From positions 124,001 to 188,000 of the forward strand of contig NZ_FNOJ01000004.1 of assembly GCF_900107035.1 (NCBI RefSeq): a stretch of DNA of 64,000 bases, given 5' to 3'. The notes under the pieces are model-generated. The model worked only from the letters and a program-made list of their open reading frames with translations. It was not told the origin of the DNA and searched no databases. Shown in pieces: positions 51,680 through 60,936 of this stretch (positions within the stretch are counted from its first letter, which is position 1; the number at the start of each line of letters is the position of its first letter). Origin of the DNA: Alicyclobacillus hesperidum (GTDB taxonomy: Bacteria > Bacillota > Bacilli > Alicyclobacillales > Alicyclobacillaceae). The position numbers and the translations under genes are program-made.

Positions 51680-52030
51680 ATGCTGGGTTTTCGCAGGCAT
51701 AGACGCGAACGCGAGATGGTGGCTCGTCTGGAAGAACTCGTGCAAGCCGTGCGCGATGCCTTGGACGAACAGTCGAAACATACAGTACAGGTGACGGTTC
51801 AGCATCTGCATGTCGACCAGGTTGCGCTTCGAGAATTGCTATTTCGCGTGGACCATTTCGACATTGATGAACTGAGTGGGACGCTCAATTTCGGAAATAA
51901 CTTTGGCATTGAGAATCCAGGTGCGAAGGGAATTGAGGCGCAACCTTCCTCTCCAAGCGGGATCGCGCAAACGGGGACGGGATATCGCGTATCGTTCACA
52001 GACGCGAACGCACGGGCAAGCGATACGTAA
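51680..52030 (+). CDS. GerPC-like small protein
   Basis: 116 residues. A basic N-terminal helix/coiled coil (ERE MVARLEELVQAVRDALDEQ) is followed by VQHLHVDQVALRELLFRVDH and FDIDELSGTLNFGNNFGIEN. The last recalls the GTLNIG block of GerPC, the coiled-coil scaffold of the gerP operon. ATG 51680 follows AGGAGGAAG. It heads the plus-strand cluster. CATATATAT at 51636-51644 resembles a sigma-E/K -10, but no good -35 was found. Named by resemblance only. Confidence 0.6.
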   Translation: MLGFRRHRREREMVARLEELVQAVRDALDEQSKHTVQVTVQHLHVDQVALRELLFRVDHFDIDELSGTLNFGNNFGIENPGAKGIEAQPSSPSGIAQTGTGYRVSFTDANARASDT

Positions 52031-52060
52031 ATCACGCATTTTTGACAAGGAGGGGAACGC

Positions 52061-52330
52061 GTGCGCAACGCGCTGTCACCGACTTTCATCATCGGCAGCA
52101 TTCAGATTCATCAGATTTCAGGTGCATCCTGTCTCAACATGGGCAACACATGGGCGTCGGGTTTCCAGAGCCATTCGAAACAGAATCAAGGCTTTGGCAA
52201 CGTGTACGGCGAAAAATCTGCAATTTACGGAAATCGAACACTCCAAAATGACCCGGATGGGCTGGACCTCGCAGTGTTACCCGAACATGTGCGGCCATCC
52301 TGGCTATCCAGTTGGCTGTCCGGCCGTTAG
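52061..52330 (+). CDS. small spore-surface-like protein, divergent family copy 3
   Basis: 89 residues from GTG 52061 with AAGGAGGGG upstream. It shares SGASCLNMGNTWASG, then SHSKQNQGFGNVYGEKSAI and NDPDGLD, with the other copies. These contain the N-x-G, HxKxNxGxG and D-P/D-D elements but not QQNAG. One Cys. The order resembles a gerP-type operon. Confidence 0.6.
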   Translation: MRNALSPTFIIGSIQIHQISGASCLNMGNTWASGFQSHSKQNQGFGNVYGEKSAIYGNRTLQNDPDGLDLAVLPEHVRPSWLSSWLSGR

Positions 52331-52372
52331 GCTGCTGCCTGCGGTCATAGCTGTGATTCGGAGGCGTCTAGC

Positions 52373-52867
52373 TTGAACAAGTCTAACAATCCTTTTGATT
52401 TTATCAACCAACTCGGCGACTTGGGAGACATGCGAAAGTTTTTAGGGCAGGACTTTTTCAAAAACCTCCCATTACCGAACATGCAGAGCATGCCTTTTTT
52501 TCAGGAGGAGCGAACTGCATCCGAGTTTCCCGCCATCGATTTGTACAATCGCAGTACCGAACTCATTGCCGCAATCGCGCTGCCCGGTTTAAAGTCTGCT
52601 TCAGACGTCGCACTCAGCGTTCGATCGCGATTTTTGCGCGTACGCGGCACGGTGCCGAATTACTTTTCCGGCACGCATGAACAGAAGATGATGTCTGAAA
52701 TCTTCCATGGCGCGTTTGATCGCGAGATCGAGCTGCCCGAGCGCGTATTACCAGATTCGACGAAGGCGATGTACCGAAGTGGGCTTTTGGTCGTCTACCT
52801 GCAAAAAGACCAGGCGCGCGAACAGCCAGGTGACGCGATCGCGATCGACTTTTCGGGCGACGAATAA
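52373..52867 (+). CDS. Hsp20/alpha-crystallin-like protein
   Basis: A 164-residue small heat-shock-like protein. The alpha-crystallin beta-sandwich spans about 60-150, with IAAIALPGLKSASDVALSVR, SRFLRVRGTVP, FDREIELPERV and YRSGLLVVYLQKD. The first 55 residues are a hydrophobic, Phe-rich arm. Start TTG 52373 follows GGAGGCG. Spore coats contain Hsp20-like proteins (CotM, CotP), and its place inside the small-protein cluster suggests a coat role rather than heat shock. This is inference. Confidence 0.75.
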   Translation: MNKSNNPFDFINQLGDLGDMRKFLGQDFFKNLPLPNMQSMPFFQEERTASEFPAIDLYNRSTELIAAIALPGLKSASDVALSVRSRFLRVRGTVPNYFSGTHEQKMMSEIFHGAFDREIELPERVLPDSTKAMYRSGLLVVYLQKDQAREQPGDAIAIDFSGDE

Positions 52868-52886
52868 GGGGAAGGGGTCGAGGCTC

Positions 52887-53135
52887 GTGCCGACACTGAT
52901 TTCATTCGGCGCCATTTATACGAATACGCCACAGCAGAACGCGGGCGTCTTCATCGGAGAAACCAATATCACCGGCTGGGATGCACACGCGAAGTCCAAC
53001 AGCGGCCACGGTGCCGTCTTCGGTGCTGGGAATGCGCTGATCGCAGGGTTAAACTTCAATTTCGACGGCTTGGAGTTGATTGACGGCGTGATCATGGATC
53101 AGGATCTAAAACCCAGTTGGAGTGTACAGTTATGA
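52887..53135 (+). CDS. small spore-surface-like protein, QNAG/GWD family copy 4
   Basis: 82 residues from GTG 52887. TPQQNAGVFIGETNITGWDA then HAKSNSGHGAVFG is the best-kept form of the family motif. DGVIMDQDLKPSW at the end matches the tails of copies 1 and 2. GAAGGGGTCGAGG precedes the start. Its stop overlaps the next start (ATGA). Confidence 0.65.
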   Translation: MPTLISFGAIYTNTPQQNAGVFIGETNITGWDAHAKSNSGHGAVFGAGNALIAGLNFNFDGLELIDGVIMDQDLKPSWSVQL

Positions 53136-53641
53136 TGCCGAAGGGGATATCGACTTGGCTGCCATTACAACTGCAGATCGACTCCGTACAAAGCTCATCG
53201 GCTGTGAACATCGGTGGGCAGAACATCGTCTACGGGCTTAGTGCACATAGCAAATCGAACACAGGCTTTGGCGATCTTGGCTCACATAGCGTGGTGGCAT
53301 ACAACAGGACTTTACTCCATGACGCAGATGCCATTGATACGCCGATTGATGATCGCGATGTGCACGTGTTAGCTGAGCACCATGCGGCGCCCGTGGAAAC
53401 GCACGTCGCGTTTCAGGGGATGAACATCAGTAGCATGCAGCAAAATGCAGGGGTCTTTGTCGGCGACAGCCGCATTACGGGATGGGATCAACATCAGAAA
53501 ACGAATAAGGCCACTGGGGACGTGTACGGTGATCACAACGAGGAAGCGTGCAACGTCAATATCAACTTCGACACCGACGTGATCGACGCCTTGATTCACG
53601 ATGATGACGTCAAGACGGGACTGTTCTCGCGCATGGGTTAA
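53132..53641 (+). CDS. two-repeat member of the spore-surface-like family
   Basis: 169 residues formed by two family units in tandem. Unit 1 (about 20-80) has SSSAVNIGGQNIVYGLSAHS then KSNTGFGDLG and DTPIDDRDV. Unit 2 (about 100-165) has QQNAGVFVGDSRITGWDQHQ then KTNKATGDVYG and DALIHDDDVK. The C-terminal unit resembles copy 4 and the N-terminal one resembles copy 3, as if neighbouring genes had fused. ATG 53132 overlaps the previous stop. Rich in Asp/His, no Cys. Confidence 0.65.
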   Translation: MMPKGISTWLPLQLQIDSVQSSSAVNIGGQNIVYGLSAHSKSNTGFGDLGSHSVVAYNRTLLHDADAIDTPIDDRDVHVLAEHHAAPVETHVAFQGMNISSMQQNAGVFVGDSRITGWDQHQKTNKATGDVYGDHNEEACNVNINFDTDVIDALIHDDDVKTGLFSRMG

Positions 53642-53698
53642 CCACCTAAGTGTCCTGGCACGGCAAGTCGAGCACACGATGGCGAAGGTTTGGCGTCG

Positions 53699-53725
53699 GC
53701 TGTGCCGCAAGCGTTGCGGCACAGC
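53699..53725. terminator. 12-bp hairpin between convergent genes
   Basis: GCTGTGCCGCAA (53699-53710) and TTGCGGCACAGC (53714-53725) pair perfectly with a 3-nt loop. No T tract. Probably ends transcripts of the spore-surface cluster and etfA. Confidence 0.55.
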
Positions 53726-53746
53726 GACGACTCCGAAAGGCAGCGC

Positions 53747-54733
53747 TTACGAGCGAACCGCGGCAATCTTGTCTCGCAGCTTTTCTGTTAGTTTTGGGAC
53801 GATCTCGAACAAGTCGCCAACTACACCATAGTCTGCGATGTCGAAGATCGGCGCTTCGCCGTCCTTATTAATTGCAATAATCAGTTTGGACTGGCTCATG
53901 CCGGCGAGGTGCTGGATGGCACCACTAATGCCGCACGCGATATAGACGTCCGGCGTGACCACTTTGCCGGTCTGGCCGATTTGCAAGCTGTAGTCGCAGT
54001 AGCCTGCATCGCAAGCAGCGCGTGAAGCCCCGAGGGCGCCGTCGAGCACTTCAGCCAGTTCGGCAAGCGGCGCAAAGCCGTCCGCGCTACGCACGCCGCG
54101 GCCACCGGAGACGACCACTTTTGCTTCCGTGAGGTCGCGCGTGTCGCCGCTCTTTCGCTGAACGTCGACGACCTGGCTGCGCACGGGCGTCGGTTCGGTA
54201 TAGGTTCGTTTGACGATGGGGGCGGCTGCACCGTTCGTCGCATCGGCTTGGAGGTTGTTCGGACGGATGGTCACCACCCAGGGACCAGTTAGGAAGCGCT
54301 TTGTTTCAAATGCCTTGCCAGCGTAGATCGGACGCTTGAATGTGACGTCTTCGCCAACCGCTTCAATCGCGACGACGTCGGAAATCTGGCCAGCATCAAG
54401 ATGACATGCGATCTTCGGTGCAAGGTCACGGCCGCTTGCCGTATGCGGCAGAATGACGATATCCGGCTTAACTTCGTCGATGACCGGTTGCACTGCCGCG
54501 AAGTAATGTTCAGCCTCGTACGAGACAAGTATATCTGCGGTAACACACACGACTTGCGATTGTTCATGATCGGCGAGTTGTTGCGCCGCGGCATCGACGT
54601 TGTCGCCAACGAGCACGGAGACGATGTTGCCGCCGTCGCCGGCTAGTTGCCTTGCTGCCGCTAAGGCTTCAAGCGACACCTGGCGCAGCTTTTGATCTTT
54701 TTGCTCTGCGATGACAAGCACTGTTTTTCCCAT
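53747..54733 (-). CDS. etfA: electron transfer flavoprotein alpha subunit
   Basis: Accepts electrons from acyl-CoA dehydrogenase and, with EtfB, passes them to the membrane Fe-S oxidoreductase (FadF) encoded across the intergenic region. The 328-residue protein has the alpha N-terminal domain ([12 protein letters not shown]) and the FAD-binding C-terminal block [27 protein letters not shown] and [24 protein letters not shown] 54733 has CAGGAGGAG upstream. Last gene of tetR-etfB-etfA. Confidence 0.95.
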   Translation of the reverse strand: MGKTVLVIAEQKDQKLRQVSLEALAAARQLAGDGGNIVSVLVGDNVDAAAQQLADHEQSQVVCVTADILVSYEAEHYFAAVQPVIDEVKPDIVILPHTASGRDLAPKIACHLDAGQISDVVAIEAVGEDVTFKRPIYAGKAFETKRFLTGPWVVTIRPNNLQADATNGAAAPIVKRTYTEPTPVRSQVVDVQRKSGDTRDLTEAKVVVSGGRGVRSADGFAPLAELAEVLDGALGASRAACDAGYCDYSLQIGQTGKVVTPDVYIACGISGAIQHLAGMSQSKLIIAINKDGEAPIFDIADYGVVGDLFEIVPKLTEKLRDKIAAVRS

Positions 54734-54756
54734 AGCTCTTCTCCTCCTGTCAATCT

Positions 54757-55530
54757 TCAGCGAGCGCCGGCCTGGCCGGTGGCTTGCAAAATGATGTCGG
54801 CGAGTTGCTCGGCTTGTGCCTCCACATCTCCACTCAGGCGTTGTCCTGCCTGGCGTTTTGGCGGGAGGGAGAGATCGATGCGCGCGACACGTGGTGCGAC
54901 GTCGTCTGCAGACAGACCGAGATCGCGTAAGGTAACATTTGTGAGCGGTTTCTTTTTGGCCTTCATGATGCCCGGTAGAGATGGGTAACGCGGTTCGTTC
55001 AGTCCCTGTTGTGCCGTGAAGAGAGCAGGCAATTGAACCTCCACCGTTTGCACGTCGCCGTCCACCTCCCGCACACACGTCGCCTTGCCACCGTCAATCG
55101 CGAGCTTCGTGATGGCGGCGACATGTGGCAGCCCGAGTTGGTGAGCGACGCGGATGGCGACTTGACCGGCACCGTTATCGATGGAGAAGTTACCTGCCAT
55201 CAACACGTCGAATGGCGTCTTGGCCAGGTATGCGCTAAGCGCCTTCGCGATCGCGCGCTCATCGTGTAAATCTGTTCCGTCAATCAGCACTGCTTCGTCG
55301 GCGCCCATCGCGAGTGCCGTGCGCAACGCCTGCGCGACATCTTCGTTGCCCACGCTGACGACGGTTACGGATGCACCCTGTTGTTCCTTTAAGCGGACAG
55401 CCTCTTCGACCGCGTATTCGTCGTAAGGATTGATGATCCACTTGACGCCGTCTTCGGCGATCTGGCCATCGACCAAGCGGATCCGCTCTTCTGTGTCAAA
55501 CGTCTGTTTCATCAATACGATGACGTTCAT
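54757..55530 (-). CDS. etfB: electron transfer flavoprotein beta subunit
   Basis: A 257-residue partner of EtfA that binds AMP or a second flavin. The N-terminus MNVIVLMKQTFDTEERIRL, the INPYDEYAVEEAVRLKE motif and GRNFSIDNGAGQ-like AGNFSIDNGAGQVAIRVA are typical, with EPRYPSLPGIMKAKKK near the end. The start ATG 55530 follows AAAGGGGATTG. It lies 26 nt after tetR and 23 nt before etfA. Confidence 0.95.
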   Translation of the reverse strand: MNVIVLMKQTFDTEERIRLVDGQIAEDGVKWIINPYDEYAVEEAVRLKEQQGASVTVVSVGNEDVAQALRTALAMGADEAVLIDGTDLHDERAIAKALSAYLAKTPFDVLMAGNFSIDNGAGQVAIRVAHQLGLPHVAAITKLAIDGGKATCVREVDGDVQTVEVQLPALFTAQQGLNEPRYPSLPGIMKAKKKPLTNVTLRDLGLSADDVAPRVARIDLSLPPKRQAGQRLSGDVEAQAEQLADIILQATGQAGAR

Positions 55531-55556
55531 ATTGCAATCCCCTTTCGCAATAGGTG

Positions 55557-56153
55557 CTACGCGCGCAATCCGCGCAAGAAGAAATCGACCGTCTTTTCGA
55601 CCTGGTCGGACAACGAGTAGCGCCGGCCGGAAATCAGCCACGATGACACCACTTCATCCATGGCGCCGAACAACAACAGGCGCGTCAGTTTCACGTCCAA
55701 GTCGGGCCGAAAGACACCTTGATCGATCCCGCGCAACAAGACATCTTCAATCAATTGAATATATGGCTTGAGTGCGTTGCTAATTTCTCGATGCAAGTCC
55801 AACGAGCTCTGGCGCAGTTCCAACTGGGTTACCTTCGCGAGATCAACATTCTTTTCAAGTTCTGTGAAGTGTAGTTCGCAAATTTTACGGATGGCGTCGT
55901 CTGCGCGATCGTCTTCGTGGATGTGTTCGTGAAACATGCGAACCAGGTTGCCCAGCTTTTCACGAAACAGCGACACTAGAATGTCTTCTTTGCTCTTGAA
56001 GTACAAATAGATAGTGCCGTCAGCCACGCCCGCCTCACGTGCGATTTTGGAAACCTGAGAGCCAAAATAACCGTATTCGGCAAAGATTTTCAAGGCCGCA
56101 CTGAGGATGGCATCGTATTTTTCGCGTTTTTTCTCTGCCAATCCACTTGTCAT
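55557..56153 (-). CDS. fadR: TetR-family fatty-acid regulator (FadR-like)
   Basis: A 198-residue TetR repressor whose helix-turn-helix (YFGSQVSKIAREAGVADGTI) and YLYFKSKEDIL are close to Bacillus FadR. That protein is released from DNA by long-chain acyl-CoA. It heads the tetR-etfB-etfA unit. A perfect 18-bp palindrome 38 bp before its start (56191-56208) lies between it and the divergent fad operon and should control both. GAGGTGA precedes ATG 56153. Confidence 0.9.
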   Translation of the reverse strand: MTSGLAEKKREKYDAILSAALKIFAEYGYFGSQVSKIAREAGVADGTIYLYFKSKEDILVSLFREKLGNLVRMFHEHIHEDDRADDAIRKICELHFTELEKNVDLAKVTQLELRQSSLDLHREISNALKPYIQLIEDVLLRGIDQGVFRPDLDVKLTRLLLFGAMDEVVSSWLISGRRYSLSDQVEKTVDFFLRGLRA

Positions 56154-56190
56154 GCATTCACCTCGGTGCTAATATCTTTGTCAAAGAATG

Positions 56191-56208
56191 AATGAATGCT
56201 CATTCATT
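56191..56208. promoter_or_regulatory. FadR-type operator
   Basis: AATGAATG-CT-CATTCATT is a perfect palindrome with TGAAT/ATTCA elements like those bound by Bacillus FadR. It lies between the divergent regulator-etf and fadF-N-A-E units. Confidence 0.8.
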
Positions 56209-56340
56209 TTTGTATCCTCATAGTAAATGCCGTGGACGCGAATGTCAATTGTGCAACAGGGCTTCATCATCTGGACTGAAAGCGGTTGCGGACAAGTCCT
56301 TTATGGCATGAATGTACAGGCTTTTTCGAGGAAGGATGTG

Positions 56341-58515
56341 ATGGACAGGATGACAGCTGTCAATGATATTGCTTTCGCGTTGGTGGTGGCCTACGCACTG
56401 TATTTGTTTGGCATCGTTGTCTACCGACGCTATCAATACTTGCTGCTTGGCAAACCAGTAGCCGTCGATACGCACTCCGGTATAGGCGGCTTTGTCGCAC
56501 AGGTATTTGGCCAAAAGAAGTTGTTTAAGGATGCAAAAAGTGGCGCGATGCACTTTGTCATGTTTTACGGCTTCATCATTCTGCAATTTGGCGCACTTGA
56601 TCTCATTGCGAAGGGACTCACAGGAGGGAAACACATTCCGTATCCCGCATACGAATCCTTCTCATTCTGCCAAGAATGTGTGGCGATTCTCATCCTTTTG
56701 GCAACCGCCTATGCGGCCTATCGCCGCTATGGAGAACGCCTAAAGCGTCTAAAGCGGGGCTTTAAGCCAAGTATTGTCCTGCTCCTGATCACAGGCTTGA
56801 TGGTCTGTGTACTGCTGGACCTATCGTTCGAGCGCGTGTGGCATCACGAAGCGGCTTCGTGGTATGGCCCCATCTCTTCGCTGTTGGCGAGCGCGCTGTC
56901 TGGTATCGGCACGACGGCGGCCGAGGTCTGCTTCTATGTGTTTTGGTGGTTGCATGTATGTATTCTTTTGACATTTCTCATTTACGTCCCACAGTCCAAA
57001 CATTTTCATCTCATGGTTGCGCCGATTAACGTCTTTCTGCGGCGCAAACATGCACCAGGGCGGCTGCGTTCGCTCGATCTCGAAGACGAAAATGCGGAGT
57101 CGTTTGGCGTTGGTCAAATTGAAGATTTCAACCGCAAGCAGATGCTCGACTTTTTCGCCTGTGTCGAGTGCGGACGTTGCACCAATGTCTGCCCGGCGTC
57201 GAACACGGGTAAACCGCTGTCGCCTATGCATTTGATTGTCAAGATGCGCGATCACCTTCTGGAAAAAGGTGCCGCGGTAACCCATACCAAGGCGTTTGAG
57301 CCAGCTTATCTGTTGCCACAACACGATGGCGCTGCGCACAAGATGGCCGCGGGTGGCGAAGACATTGACTTTCCAAGCGACGCATTGGTCGACATCGAGC
57401 CCACGCTGCACTGGCAAAAAGAGTCATGGACTTTGCAGGAGGCAGACGTTTCCACACTCAACCTCATCGGAGATGTCATTACCGAAGATGAGATTTGGGC
57501 CTGCACGACGTGTCGCAATTGCGAAGATCAGTGTCCCGTCGACAACGAGCACGTCGACAAGATTATCGACCTTCGCCGTTATCTCGTTTTGATGGAAGGA
57601 AGCATGCCGAACGAGGCGAAACGCGCCATGCAAAACATCGAGCGGCAAGGAAATCCCTGGGGTCTCAGCCGCAATGAACGCAGTAACTGGACCAGCGGGC
57701 TCGATGTTCCTGTACCGACGGTTCATGAAAATCCTGATTTTGAATACCTGCTGTTCGTCGGTTCCATGGGTTCTTACGATCGCCGAGTGCGCAAGGTCAC
57801 ACATGCGTTTGTGCGGTTGTTGCACGAGGCTGGCGTCAACTTCGCCATCTTGGGTGACGAAGAAAACGGTTCGGGTGATACGCCGCGACGCCTTGGCAAT
57901 GAAATGCTGTTTCAGCAACTTGCCATGGAAAACATCGCGACGTTTCAACAATATGGCGTGCGCAAAATTGTCACCGCATGCCCACACACATTTAATACGT
58001 TGAAAAATGAATATCCCGAATTTGGGATGGAGGGAGTTGAAGTTTACCATCATACGCAGTTGCTTGCCGAATTAGTCAAGCAAGGCAAGTTGCGTCCAAC
58101 CCATCGCTTACACGAACGGGTGGTCTACCACGACGCGTGCTACCTGGGACGCTATAATGGCGTGTTCGACGCTCCAAGGGAGATTTTAGAAGCTATTCCT
58201 GGCGTCGAATTGGTGGAAATGGAACGCAACCGAGAAAACGCCATGTGCTGCGGCGCTGGAGGCGGCCGCATGTGGATGGAGGAGACCAGGGGGAAGCGCA
58301 TCAATTTAGCTCGCACGCAACAGGCCCTGGCAGTCAATCCAACCGTAATCGGAAGCGCTTGCCCGTATTGTCTCACGATGATGGAAGACGGGACGAAGCT
58401 CACCGAAACGGATGACACCGTAAAGGCGCGCGACGTCGCAGAACTTCTGGCGGCATCCGTATTTGCTGAGGATGTCCGGCAGAACAAGGAAGACGAGGAG
58501 GTAGGAGCTCGATGA
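56341..58515 (+). CDS. fadF: membrane Fe-S oxidoreductase (FadF-like, ETF:quinone-type)
   Basis: A 724-residue membrane protein that probably carries electrons from EtfAB to quinone. Five to six N-terminal membrane spans (residues 5-250, heme-binding-type histidines included) are followed by two 4Fe-4S motifs, CVECGRCTNVCPAS and CTTCRNCEDQCPV. Two CCG domains end the protein (CYLGRYNGVFDAPREIL and MCCGAGGGRMW). ATG 56341 follows AGGAAGGATG; upstream in-frame starts lie near the FadR operator and lack a site. It overlaps fadN (ATGA). Confidence 0.9.
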   Translation: MDRMTAVNDIAFALVVAYALYLFGIVVYRRYQYLLLGKPVAVDTHSGIGGFVAQVFGQKKLFKDAKSGAMHFVMFYGFIILQFGALDLIAKGLTGGKHIPYPAYESFSFCQECVAILILLATAYAAYRRYGERLKRLKRGFKPSIVLLLITGLMVCVLLDLSFERVWHHEAASWYGPISSLLASALSGIGTTAAEVCFYVFWWLHVCILLTFLIYVPQSKHFHLMVAPINVFLRRKHAPGRLRSLDLEDENAESFGVGQIEDFNRKQMLDFFACVECGRCTNVCPASNTGKPLSPMHLIVKMRDHLLEKGAAVTHTKAFEPAYLLPQHDGAAHKMAAGGEDIDFPSDALVDIEPTLHWQKESWTLQEADVSTLNLIGDVITEDEIWACTTCRNCEDQCPVDNEHVDKIIDLRRYLVLMEGSMPNEAKRAMQNIERQGNPWGLSRNERSNWTSGLDVPVPTVHENPDFEYLLFVGSMGSYDRRVRKVTHAFVRLLHEAGVNFAILGDEENGSGDTPRRLGNEMLFQQLAMENIATFQQYGVRKIVTACPHTFNTLKNEYPEFGMEGVEVYHHTQLLAELVKQGKLRPTHRLHERVVYHDACYLGRYNGVFDAPREILEAIPGVELVEMERNRENAMCCGAGGGRMWMEETRGKRINLARTQQALAVNPTVIGSACPYCLTMMEDGTKLTETDDTVKARDVAELLAASVFAEDVRQNKEDEEVGAR

Positions 58516-60905
58516 GACACATTCGCAAAGCTGCCGTCATTGGCTCAGGCGTCATGGGTGCCGCTATCGCGGCGCACTTGGCCAACGTCGGAATTCCCTG
58601 CTTGTTGCTAGATTTGGTTCCGACTTCGCTCACCGCGGAAGAGGAGCGGCGCGGCTTGACGCTCGACCACCCGGCCGTGCGCAACCGTTTGGCGACACAG
58701 GCAATCGCCAGATTGCACAAAGCGAGCCCGGCGCCGCTGTATCGCCCCGAGTTTGCACAACGTATTCAACCAGGCAATTTGGAGGACGATCTCGCAAAAA
58801 TTGCCGAGGTCGACTGGGTTATTGAGGTGATTGTTGAAAGCCTGGAGCCAAAGCGACAGTTACTTGAGCGCATTGAGCAGTATTGGCGCCCTGGAACGAT
58901 TGTCAGCTCCAACACGTCAGGAATTTCGATCAACGAGATGGTTGCAGGGCGCAGTGACGCGTTCCGACGTAACTTCCTGGGAACGCATTTCTTTAATCCG
59001 CCGCGCTACATGAAGCTGCTCGAGGTTATTCCCGGCAGCGACACGGATCCAGAACTCGTCGACTTTATGGCTGATTTTGCAACCCGCAGGCTTGGTAAAG
59101 GCGTCGTGATCGCGAAAGACACGCCGAACTTTATTGCCAATCGAATTGGTACGTATGGACTGCTCGTGACATTTGAAGAAATGCAAAAGGGCGGCTTTTC
59201 CATCGAGGAAGTGGACGCTGTGACCGGGCCGGCGCTAGGGCGTCCGCGCAGTGCGACGTTCCGCACGCTCGATTTGGTCGGGATCGATACCTTTGTGCAC
59301 GTTGCCTACAACGTCCACGCCCACGTATCTGATCCTGTGGAGCAACAGGCGTTCATCGTACCGGACGCAATTCGATCAATGGTCGAACGCGGGTGGCTTG
59401 GCGAGAAGTCGGGGCAAGGCTTCTACAAAAAGGTGAAAGATGGCGGGACGACTCGCATTCTATCTCTCGATCTGGCGACTATGGAATATCGCGAACAAGT
59501 CAAAGTGAAGTCTGCGTCGCTTGAGGCGGCCAAGGCTGCCAAAGGCGGAAAGGCGAAGGTACAGGCTTTGCTCGCGGGCAAAGACAAGTACGCGCAGCTG
59601 GCCTGGGACATCGTTAAGCGGGTATTGATTTATTCCGCCGAGAAGATGGGCGAGATCGCAAATTCGCCGCAAGACGTGGACGCTGCAATGCGATGGGGCT
59701 TCAATTGGGATCTCGGCCCATTCGAGTTGTGGGATGCCATCGGTCTCGTTCCCTCAGCAAAGCGGATGCAAGAAGAAGGCCTGACCTTGCCTGCGTGGGT
59801 GGAAGCCTGGATCGCCGAAGGGCACAAGGCGTTCTATGAGGAGCGTGAAGGCGCTGTCTATATGCCTGTGGGCGGAATGTCTGCTCCTGTACAGGTTCCT
59901 GCCGGTGTCATCGATCTCGCGTCTCTCAAACAGGTCGGCCGGGTCGTGAAACAGAATGCTGGTGCGAGCCTCGTCGACCTCGGCGATGGCGTGGCGTGCC
60001 TCGAGTTCCACTCGCAGAATAACGCAATTGGTCCGGATATTCTCGCGATGATCGAACAAAGCGTAAGCATTGTAGAGCGCGAGTTCCAAGGTATGGTGAT
60101 TGCCAATCAGGGCCGCAACTTCTGTGTTGGCGCCAATCTCATGTTGATGCTGATGGCCGCACAGGAAGGTGACTGGGACGAGATCGACTTGTCTGTGCGC
60201 ATGTTCCATAAGGCCATGACGACGCTTCGCTATTCGGCGGTGCCAGTGGTTGCAGCGCCGCACAGGATGACCCTCGGTGGCGGTGTGGAAGTATGTCTTG
60301 CTTCGTCCCGCGTATTGCCGTCTGCTGAAACGTATTTCGGGCTGGTCGAAGTCGGTGTGGGACTGATTCCTGCAGGGGGTGGCTGCAAAGAAACCGCTCG
60401 TCGCGTGTCCGAGTCGGTCTCTGCTGATGAGGATCTGGTGCCACATCTGGCACGGATGTTCCAGACCATCGGCACGGCTAAAGTTTCGACCAGCGGCGAT
60501 GACGCCTTGGCGATGGGGTGGCTCTCCGAGAATGATCGCGTGATCGTCAACGGCGACCTACAAATTGCCGCGGCCAAAGCAGAAGTGCTACGCATGGCGG
60601 AACACGGTTACACGCCACCTGTGCGCGACGCGCGCATTCGCGTGGCTGGTGCCGACGGCAAGGCGGTCTTGCAGATGGCGGCACGCGGCATGTGGCAAAG
60701 CGGTTACATTTCCGATCACGATTTGCTCATTGTGAACAAACTGGCACATGTTTTGGCGGGCGGGGACGTTCCAGCGGACTCACTGGTCAGCGAGTCGTAT
60801 CTGCTTGACCTTGAGCGCGAGGCGTTTGTCAGCTTGTGTGGTGAACCGAAAACACAGGAACGTATGCAATACATGCTCGCGAAAGGAAAGCCGCTTCGCA
60901 ACTAA
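58512..60905 (+). CDS. fadN: 3-hydroxyacyl-CoA dehydrogenase/enoyl-CoA hydratase FadN
   Basis: A 797-residue bifunctional beta-oxidation protein. The N-terminal NAD-binding dehydrogenase (GSGVMGAAIAAHLANVG, 12-28) has the conserved GTHFFNPPRYMKLLEVI and the second dehydrogenase helical domain (KSGQGFYKK). The C-terminal crotonase (about 465-680) has NNAIGPDILAM, ANQGRNFCVGANL and TLGGGVEVCL. The order, dehydrogenase first, is that of Bacillus FadN and the reverse of E. coli FadB. GGAGGTAGGAGC lies before ATG 58512. Confidence 0.95.
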   Translation: MRHIRKAAVIGSGVMGAAIAAHLANVGIPCLLLDLVPTSLTAEEERRGLTLDHPAVRNRLATQAIARLHKASPAPLYRPEFAQRIQPGNLEDDLAKIAEVDWVIEVIVESLEPKRQLLERIEQYWRPGTIVSSNTSGISINEMVAGRSDAFRRNFLGTHFFNPPRYMKLLEVIPGSDTDPELVDFMADFATRRLGKGVVIAKDTPNFIANRIGTYGLLVTFEEMQKGGFSIEEVDAVTGPALGRPRSATFRTLDLVGIDTFVHVAYNVHAHVSDPVEQQAFIVPDAIRSMVERGWLGEKSGQGFYKKVKDGGTTRILSLDLATMEYREQVKVKSASLEAAKAAKGGKAKVQALLAGKDKYAQLAWDIVKRVLIYSAEKMGEIANSPQDVDAAMRWGFNWDLGPFELWDAIGLVPSAKRMQEEGLTLPAWVEAWIAEGHKAFYEEREGAVYMPVGGMSAPVQVPAGVIDLASLKQVGRVVKQNAGASLVDLGDGVACLEFHSQNNAIGPDILAMIEQSVSIVEREFQGMVIANQGRNFCVGANLMLMLMAAQEGDWDEIDLSVRMFHKAMTTLRYSAVPVVAAPHRMTLGGGVEVCLASSRVLPSAETYFGLVEVGVGLIPAGGGCKETARRVSESVSADEDLVPHLARMFQTIGTAKVSTSGDDALAMGWLSENDRVIVNGDLQIAAAKAEVLRMAEHGYTPPVRDARIRVAGADGKAVLQMAARGMWQSGYISDHDLLIVNKLAHVLAGGDVPADSLVSESYLLDLEREAFVSLCGEPKTQERMQYMLAKGKPLRN

Positions 60906-60936
60906 TGAAGTGTTCGGAAAAAGGAGAGTGACAGAT

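Noticed and set aside
54734-55078. Longer EtfA starting near 55078
   Set aside because: The extension runs out of frame inside etfB and has no family likeness. ATG 54733 has a strong ribosome-binding site and the typical EtfA start.
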